DNA of 8,560 nt, taken from assembly GCA_964440735.1 (NCBI GenBank), contig CAYTTK010000116.1, positions 1-8,560 of the forward strand, written 5' to 3'. The position numbers and the translations under genes are program-made. Position 1 is the first letter of the stretch. Each line of letters starts with the position of its first letter. Shown piece by piece: positions 5,965 to 8,560 of the stretch. Below the pieces are notes generated by a model. That model did not search any database, was not told the origin of the DNA, and worked only from the letters and a program-made list of their open reading frames with translations. Source of the DNA: CAZBWE01 sp964440735 (GTDB lineage: Bacteria > Planctomycetota > Phycisphaerae > Sedimentisphaerales > Anaerobacaceae).

Positions 5965-6501
5965 CTATTGGATTATATTTTTCAGGATTTGTAAAATTTC
6001 ATCTATGATTTTATCTCGATTTTTAGCCGTTACGTTAAATAACTGCGTGTCTGGATAATTTTTTACCTCAGAGACAAGACCCTTGCCTTTTTTGGCTACG
6101 GTTGCTAATACCGATTTATCCGAAGCGAACAAATGCTTTACTGCGGTGATGAACTTTTCTGAAAAGCATTCCATTTTGCCAATCTCGTCGATAATGAATA
6201 ATTCTGCATTGCTTTGCCTAATATCCAAAACCGGCACAACGGATTTTTCAAAGCCGGTGACATCTACTCTATATTTGCCGACTTTGCAGGAAGATTTGGT
6301 GTTCACGTGAGCAAGTATGCCGGTATCTCCATCGAGGCGGGTCCAGCTAAAACCTTTTCGAATATTTTCTTCGCGAATCTCCTGAGTATAAAAGCCAGCT
6401 ACTTTTTTGGGGTCGAGGTTGGCTATAATTTGCATCATGGCTGTCGTTTTGCCACTACCCGGCAGGCCGGTCAACAAAATTTTGGCAGATTTAGATTTCA
6501 T
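5965..6501 (-). CDS. THEP1-type nucleoside-triphosphatase (NTPase_1 family)
   Basis: The product has 178 residues, the usual size for the THEP1 family. Walker A is GLPGSGKTT (12-20). GFYTQEIRE (36-44) and the segment around LDGDTGILAHV (57-67), with VGKYRVDVTGFE (74-85), match the family. Walker B is LFIIDEIGKME (101-111) with the catalytic glutamate at E106. Characterised members hydrolyse NTPs in vitro, and some phosphorylate nucleotides weakly; the cellular role is unsettled. I chose ATG 6501 over an in-frame GTG at 6507. It starts 9 bp after the polX stop and has no clear Shine-Dalgarno, so its translation may depend on ribosomes finishing polX. Confidence 0.88.
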   Translation of the reverse strand: MKSKSAKILLTGLPGSGKTTAMMQIIANLDPKKVAGFYTQEIREENIRKGFSWTRLDGDTGILAHVNTKSSCKVGKYRVDVTGFEKSVVPVLDIRQSNAELFIIDEIGKMECFSEKFITAVKHLFASDKSVLATVAKKGKGLVSEVKNYPDTQLFNVTAKNRDKIIDEILQILKNIIQ

Positions 6502-6510
6502 AAACACGAA

Positions 6511-8238
6511 CTATGGTCTTTTAGTTTTTACAAAATCTTTTATTTTTGTGGCAGGGAAAGTGTTCAATACGTTTGTTTTTGTTGCCCAGCCGCGAGCGGC
6601 GGTTGCAACACCGTAGCCCATCAGGCCGAGTCCTCCGGTGCTGTGAGCATCGGTTCCGATAGCCAGTTTGACACCTGACTCAATTGCCATTTTGCAGTGG
6701 GTGTCTTTCAGGTCCAATCGCCAGGGATTTGCGTTAACCTCCAGAGCCGTGTGTGTTTGAGCGGCGTGTTTGATTACAGCGGCCATATCGATATCCATCG
6801 GTTCACGCTGCCCGATGAGCCGACCCGTCGGGTGGGCGATGCAGTTTACATAGGGATTGTCCATAGCTTTCAGTGTTCGGGTAGTTACCTTTTCGCGTGG
6901 GCTGGCCAGACCCGAATGTATCGCAGCTATTACAAACTCCAGCTCAGCAAGTAATTTATTGTCAAAATCCAGAGAGCCATCTGCGAGTATGTCAACCTCA
7001 GTTCCAGCAAAGATGGTTATTCCTTTTAGTTTTTCATTGAGTTTGCGGATTTGTTTGATTTGGTCGGCTAATTGTCTGCCTGATAAACCATTGGCTATTG
7101 CCGACGACTTTGAGTGGTCTGTGATGCAGATATATTTATAACCCATTTCTTTTACAGCTTCGGCAAGCTCGGATATGGTTGCATTGCCGTCAGAAGCTTT
7201 TGTATGGCTATGGAAGTCGCCTTTTATATCTTCAACGTCAATTAACTTTGGTAGAGAGTGACTCTTTGCCGCCTCAACCTCGCCTCTGTCTTCACGCAGC
7301 AGGGGATTGATGAAATCAAGGCCAAGCTTTTGGTAAATTTCCTCTTCAACTGAACCAGCAACCATTCTGTCTTTTTTGAATAGCCCGTATTCATTTAGTT
7401 TTAGCTTGGATTTTATGGCGATTTCCCTTAAGCGGACATTATGTTGTTTTGAGCCGGTGAAGTATTGAGCAGCAGCACCGAAACTTTCCCTCGGCACAAC
7501 TCGCACATCAACGTGAACCGGCGTTGTTTCGACTTGGATAATCGCCGAGCCCTTTGTAGGTCCTGATGCGAGGGCCTCCTGAACAAATCCTGCGGTAGTA
7601 AAAGCATTAATTATTTTTTTGCCTTTTTTAGCTGCAACGAGTATATCAACGTCACCGATGGTTTCGGCCCGACGTCGTAGCGAGCCAGCCGGCTGGATTT
7701 TATCAATGCCGGATAGCCCGCTTAGAAAGCCGCTGACTATATCCGCTGCATCCAATGCCTGGTTAAGTCGTATCCGGCCTGTTGATTTTTCGAGAAATGC
7801 GATGCCCCTTGCGATTGCTTCAGCTTTTTTGCCACCAAAGCCGGGGAGTTCCGCCAAGGAGCCAGAAGCAATCGCCTTTTTCAATTCGGCAATGGTTTTA
7901 ATGTTTAGATTTTCATATACTGCCTTTACGCCTTTCGGGCCTACACCGGGTATGGTAAGCAGCTCTAATAGTGTTTGTGGGATTTTTTTTAGAAGTTCCT
8001 GGTGTGCGGTTATTTTGCCGGATTTTACAAATTCTTCAATCTTGGCGATACTTGATTTTCCAATGCCGGCTATTTTTGCAAGTTCACCGCTTGATAGCGT
8101 TGTCTCGATGTCAGTTGGCATATCGCCGATGATTCGCCCGACTTTTCGGTAGGTATTGATGCGGAATCTGTCCTCGCCGAGTATTTCCATAATGTCGGCC
8201 ATTTGGTCAAAAAGCTCGTTTAGAACAGCGTTTTTCAT
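6511..8238 (-). CDS. polX: DNA polymerase/3'-5' exonuclease PolX (Pol X plus PHP domain)
   Basis: The product has 575 residues, full length for bacterial PolX, a gap-filling repair polymerase. Helix-hairpin-helix elements lie at about 55-65 and 95-104 (IPGVGPKG). The palm has GSLRRRAETIGDVDIL with G185-S186, D196 and D198, and the third aspartate D244 in VHVDVRVVP. The YFTGSKQHNVRLRE segment begins at 259. The C-terminal PHP domain retains its metal ligands: H343 and H345 (DFHSHT), D374-H375 (ITDHS), E414 (GTEVD), H441, H469 and D530/H532 (TDAHS). In characterised relatives this domain gives 3'-5' exonuclease and AP-site processing activity. Both active sites look intact. The start ATG lacks a Shine-Dalgarno and has a TATAAT box only 7 nt upstream. 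It is the first gene of the operon. Confidence 0.95.
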   Translation of the reverse strand: MKNAVLNELFDQMADIMEILGEDRFRINTYRKVGRIIGDMPTDIETTLSSGELAKIAGIGKSSIAKIEEFVKSGKITAHQELLKKIPQTLLELLTIPGVGPKGVKAVYENLNIKTIAELKKAIASGSLAELPGFGGKKAEAIARGIAFLEKSTGRIRLNQALDAADIVSGFLSGLSGIDKIQPAGSLRRRAETIGDVDILVAAKKGKKIINAFTTAGFVQEALASGPTKGSAIIQVETTPVHVDVRVVPRESFGAAAQYFTGSKQHNVRLREIAIKSKLKLNEYGLFKKDRMVAGSVEEEIYQKLGLDFINPLLREDRGEVEAAKSHSLPKLIDVEDIKGDFHSHTKASDGNATISELAEAVKEMGYKYICITDHSKSSAIANGLSGRQLADQIKQIRKLNEKLKGITIFAGTEVDILADGSLDFDNKLLAELEFVIAAIHSGLASPREKVTTRTLKAMDNPYVNCIAHPTGRLIGQREPMDIDMAAVIKHAAQTHTALEVNANPWRLDLKDTHCKMAIESGVKLAIGTDAHSTGGLGLMGYGVATAARGWATKTNVLNTFPATKIKDFVKTKRP

Positions 8239-8245
8239 CGACTTG

Positions 8246-8273
8246 ATTATAAACTGGTAGTAATAAAATCAAA
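8246..8273 (-). promoter_or_regulatory. Possible leaderless promoter for polX
   Basis: On the minus strand TTTGAT (8268-8273), a 16-bp spacer and TATAAT (8246-8251) precede the polX ATG (8236-8238) by 7 nt. Transcription would begin at or next to the ATG. No Shine-Dalgarno lies upstream of polX. A second minus-strand TATAAT at 8310-8315, with a poor -35 at 8333-8338, is an alternative that would give a leader of about 65 nt. Confidence 0.35.
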
Positions 8274-8330
8274 GCAATTATTTTTGCGTATATAAGGATT
8301 TACTTTTCGATTATACAGATTGTAAAAATT

Positions 8331-8339
8331 TGTTATAAT
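8331..8339 (+). promoter_or_regulatory. Extended -10 promoter for the right-hand radical SAM gene
   Basis: TGTTATAAT (8331-8339) is a full TGnTATAAT extended -10 element. The -35 region at the proper distance (8311-8316, TTATAC) is poor, which extended -10 promoters tolerate. It points toward the gene at 8500 and lies just before the inverted-repeat block, which would form most of the leader RNA. Confidence 0.5.
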
Positions 8340-8353
8340 GACAGCCGAAAGAT

Positions 8354-8496
8354 TAACCGCAAAGAATGCTGAACACGCAGAGAAAGGATAAGTAGAAAAA
8401 AGAGATGGATTCCAGCTCCCTCGACCTCGCTCGGGTCAGGTTTTGCGGGAAAGACAACATTAAAAACTCAGCGATCTATGCGAACTCGGCGGTGAA
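8354..8496. mobile_element. MITE-like block with inverted 30-nt arms made of 9-nt units
   Basis: Read on the minus strand, the left arm (about 8354-8385) is CTCTGCGTG, TTCAGCATT, CTTTGCGGT, then TAA. Read on the plus strand, the right arm (8467-8496) is CTCAGCGAT, CTATGCGAA, CTCGGCGGT, then GAA. They match in 18 of 30 positions in inverted orientation. Repeats of this CTCtGCG kind are scattered in many bacterial genomes. No transposase or target duplication is visible, so mobility is inference. Confidence 0.5.
8419..8440. repeat. Hairpin inside the MITE-like block
   Basis: CCT (8419-8421) and GACC (8423-8426), with C8422 bulged, pair with GGTCAGG (8434-8440) around a 7-nt loop. It occupies the centre of the block between the inverted arms. 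It is not followed by a T run of terminator type beyond TTTT, so attenuation is possible but weakly supported. Confidence 0.45.
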
Positions 8497-8499
8497 AGA

Positions 8500-8560
8500 A
8501 TGACTGTTCAGTGCGAATTATGTCCGAAGATGTGTTTGATTGAGCCGGGCCAGAGCGGCG
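8500..8560 (+). CDS. AmmeMemoRadiSam-type radical SAM protein, N-terminal 20 residues only
   Basis: The ATG at 8500 opens a frame, MTVQCELCPKMCLIEPGQSG, that runs off the right edge. The CxxCPxxCxIxxGxxG arrangement (C5, C8, C12, G17, G20) is how the radical SAM enzymes of the AmmeMemoRadiSam system usually begin, before a separate CxxxCxxC motif that would lie outside the window. The substrate of that system is unknown. GGTG (8490-8493) is a usable Shine-Dalgarno 6 nt upstream and belongs to the end of the repeat block. With only 20 residues, other glycyl-radical-activase-like radical SAM proteins cannot be ruled out. Confidence 0.65.
   Translation, partial: MTVQCELCPKMCLIEPGQSG

Noticed and set aside
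6214..6678. Open frame of 154 codons on the plus strand opposite the THEP1 and polX genes
   Set aside because: It overlaps two confidently identified genes on the other strand and its translation resembles no known family.
7619..8152. Open frame of 177 codons on the plus strand opposite polX
   Set aside because: It is antisense to the conserved Pol X domain; its proline- and serine-rich translation is what the complement of that coding sequence gives.
1..8560. CRISPR array, tRNA, rRNA or complete transposon
   Set aside because: No regularly spaced direct repeats with spacers, no cloverleaf or rRNA-like sequence and no transposase gene were seen in the window.

Overview
The window looks like a chromosomal stretch of an anaerobic or facultative bacterium of moderate GC content. 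The protein families (a small holin-like membrane protein, an ICMT-like methyltransferase, a bacterial Clp1-type P-loop protein, PolX with a PHP domain, an AmmeMemoRadiSam enzyme) and the dispersed CTCtGCG-type repeats would fit a Planctomycetota genome, perhaps of the Phycisphaerae/Sedimentisphaerales kind. That placement is inference and was not tested by any search.

Layout, plus strand (1-4409): the C-terminal part of a radical SAM protein runs off the left edge (2-655). A probable promoter follows, then a row of closely spaced genes: a two-helix holin-like membrane protein (792-1040), an isoprenylcysteine/phospholipid methyltransferase-like membrane protein (1064-1609), a DUF2971 protein (1618-2448) and a small GIY-YIG nuclease-domain protein (2477-2788). 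Next comes miaB, the tRNA ms2i6A methylthiotransferase (2868-4244). It is trailed by a 50-codon remnant of a NagD-like HAD phosphatase whose middle is missing (4257-4409).

Minus strand (4483-8238): a tight four-gene operon transcribed leftwards reads polX (DNA polymerase X plus PHP), a THEP1-type NTPase, a SagB-type nitroreductase and a Clp1/Grc3-type polynucleotide-kinase-like P-loop protein. It converges on miaB. Rightwards from polX lies a divergent region with a TGnTATAAT promoter, a MITE-like block flanked by inverted 30-nt repeats, and the first 20 codons of an AmmeMemoRadiSam-type radical SAM gene (8500 to the edge).

The most unusual content is small structured DNA. (1) Two hairpins share outer arms CCCCCAC/GTGGGGG and an AGAC bulge but have different, fully compensating inner stems. 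One sits in frame inside the radical SAM gene as a 60-nt, 20-codon insertion; the other lies between the GIY-YIG gene and miaB. (2) The start of miaB lies inside a near-perfect palindrome: the ATG is in a 7-nt loop and the Shine-Dalgarno is locked in a 16-bp stem extended by 7 more pairs. (3) The HAD remnant, a short echo of the miaB 5' end upstream of the holin-like gene, and the 9-nt periodic repeats indicate a history of small duplications, deletions and element insertions. No CRISPR array, tRNA, rRNA or complete transposon was recognised.
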